Assembly (NCBI GenBank): GCA_964509195.1
Contig: CAZDWJ010000014.1
Span: 24,685-88,684, forward strand
From: UBA4802 sp964509195
GTDB lineage: Bacteria; Spirochaetota; UBA4802; UB4802
Reading direction: 5' to 3'
Length of the DNA stretch: 64,000 nt
Numbering within the stretch: position 1 is the first letter of the stretch; each line of letters begins with the position of its first letter. The position numbers and the translations under genes are program-made. The notes below the pieces were generated by a model. The model searched no databases. It saw nothing but the letters and a program-made list of their open reading frames with translations, and was not told the origin of the DNA. Below, piece by piece: positions 63,933-64,000 of this stretch.

Positions 63933-64000
63933 TTGCACGGAAATAACGTGTACAGCTTCCCGGTCTTACCTATCACATCACATCTCGCTGCATCGAATGG
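63933..64000 (+). CDS. Possible start of a gene cut by the right edge
   Basis: From TTG at 63933, preceded by GAGGAA about 8 bases upstream, an open frame reads HGNNVYSFPVLPITSHLA to the edge. Too short to identify. The start codon and reality of the gene are uncertain. Confidence 0.3.
   Translation, partial: MHGNNVYSFPVLPITSHLAASN

Noticed and set aside
1..64000. Prophage, defence island or CRISPR-Cas locus
   Set aside because: No integrase, capsid, Cas, restriction or abortive-infection genes were recognised; the only mobile DNA is the broken IS1182-like element.

Overview
The window reads as chromosomal DNA of a diderm, flagellated, chemotactic bacterium of low to moderate GC, most likely a spirochaete (Spirochaetota, perhaps Leptospira-like). 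The strongest clue is FlgE, which carries the Lys/Cys/Asn set that spirochaetal hooks use for lysinoalanine cross-links, in the same register as described for Treponema. A 7TM hybrid sensor kinase with a SpoIIE-type phosphatase, a STAS protein and the CheA architecture fit that lineage. Gene density is high, genes run in compact overlapping operons, and most of the content is housekeeping. One 10-N scaffold gap lies at 19654-19663.

Layout. 1-1856 (minus): ddl (cut by the left edge) and lysC. 2034-8057: a MaoC-like protein, two TetR regulators, a polysaccharide deacetylase-like protein and a tandem pair of class III aminotransferases, the second lacking the catalytic lysine. 8551-13364: rho, rpmE, an RpoS/RpoD-like sigma factor preceded by a good sigma-54-type promoter, and an amidohydrolase. 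13408-16939 (minus): fliK-flgD-flgE, with extra copies of the flgE tail and terminator behind it. 17216-21500: a candidate structured RNA, then a tight operon of lysine 2,3-aminomutase, two Ddl-like ATP-grasp ligases and a GNAT. 21650-29687: a YgiT-type zinc finger protein, gltX, a lipoprotein/transglutaminase pair, murJ, a TPR protein and a degenerate ABC transporter pair.

29740-40849 (minus): rpmF, acpP, rnc, nudix, aroB, STAS; then scpA-scpB-pheA-aroF-tyrA-cmk, which supplies aromatic amino acid synthesis and chromosome segregation, followed after a patch of palindromes by rpsA and a TPR membrane protein. 41010-46151 (minus): cheW-cheA-cheB-cheY, where CheA carries a C-terminal CheC-like phosphatase domain. 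46352-49844: an ECF sigma factor with a FecR/beta-propeller partner, then a coiled-coil protein with zapA. 50124-54434: tRNA-Val, thrS, infC (apparent AUA start), rpmI, rplT and an outer-membrane-like protein.

54498-64000 is more accessory: a membrane protein, a 3-ketodihydrosphingosine reductase-like SDR and an NAD-dependent epimerase; a class I isoprenoid synthase-like protein with a radical SAM/SPASM-like enzyme; an internally deleted IS1182-like element; a small unknown protein; a large hybrid kinase interrupted by an in-frame TGA; and eroded repeats.

Best candidates for undescribed biology are the aminomutase/ATP-grasp/GNAT operon, the isoprenoid synthase-like/radical SAM pair, the aminotransferase plus pseudo-aminotransferase pair, and a short motif, CTATCGC, that by hand count is about five times more frequent than base composition predicts and is spread over the whole window.
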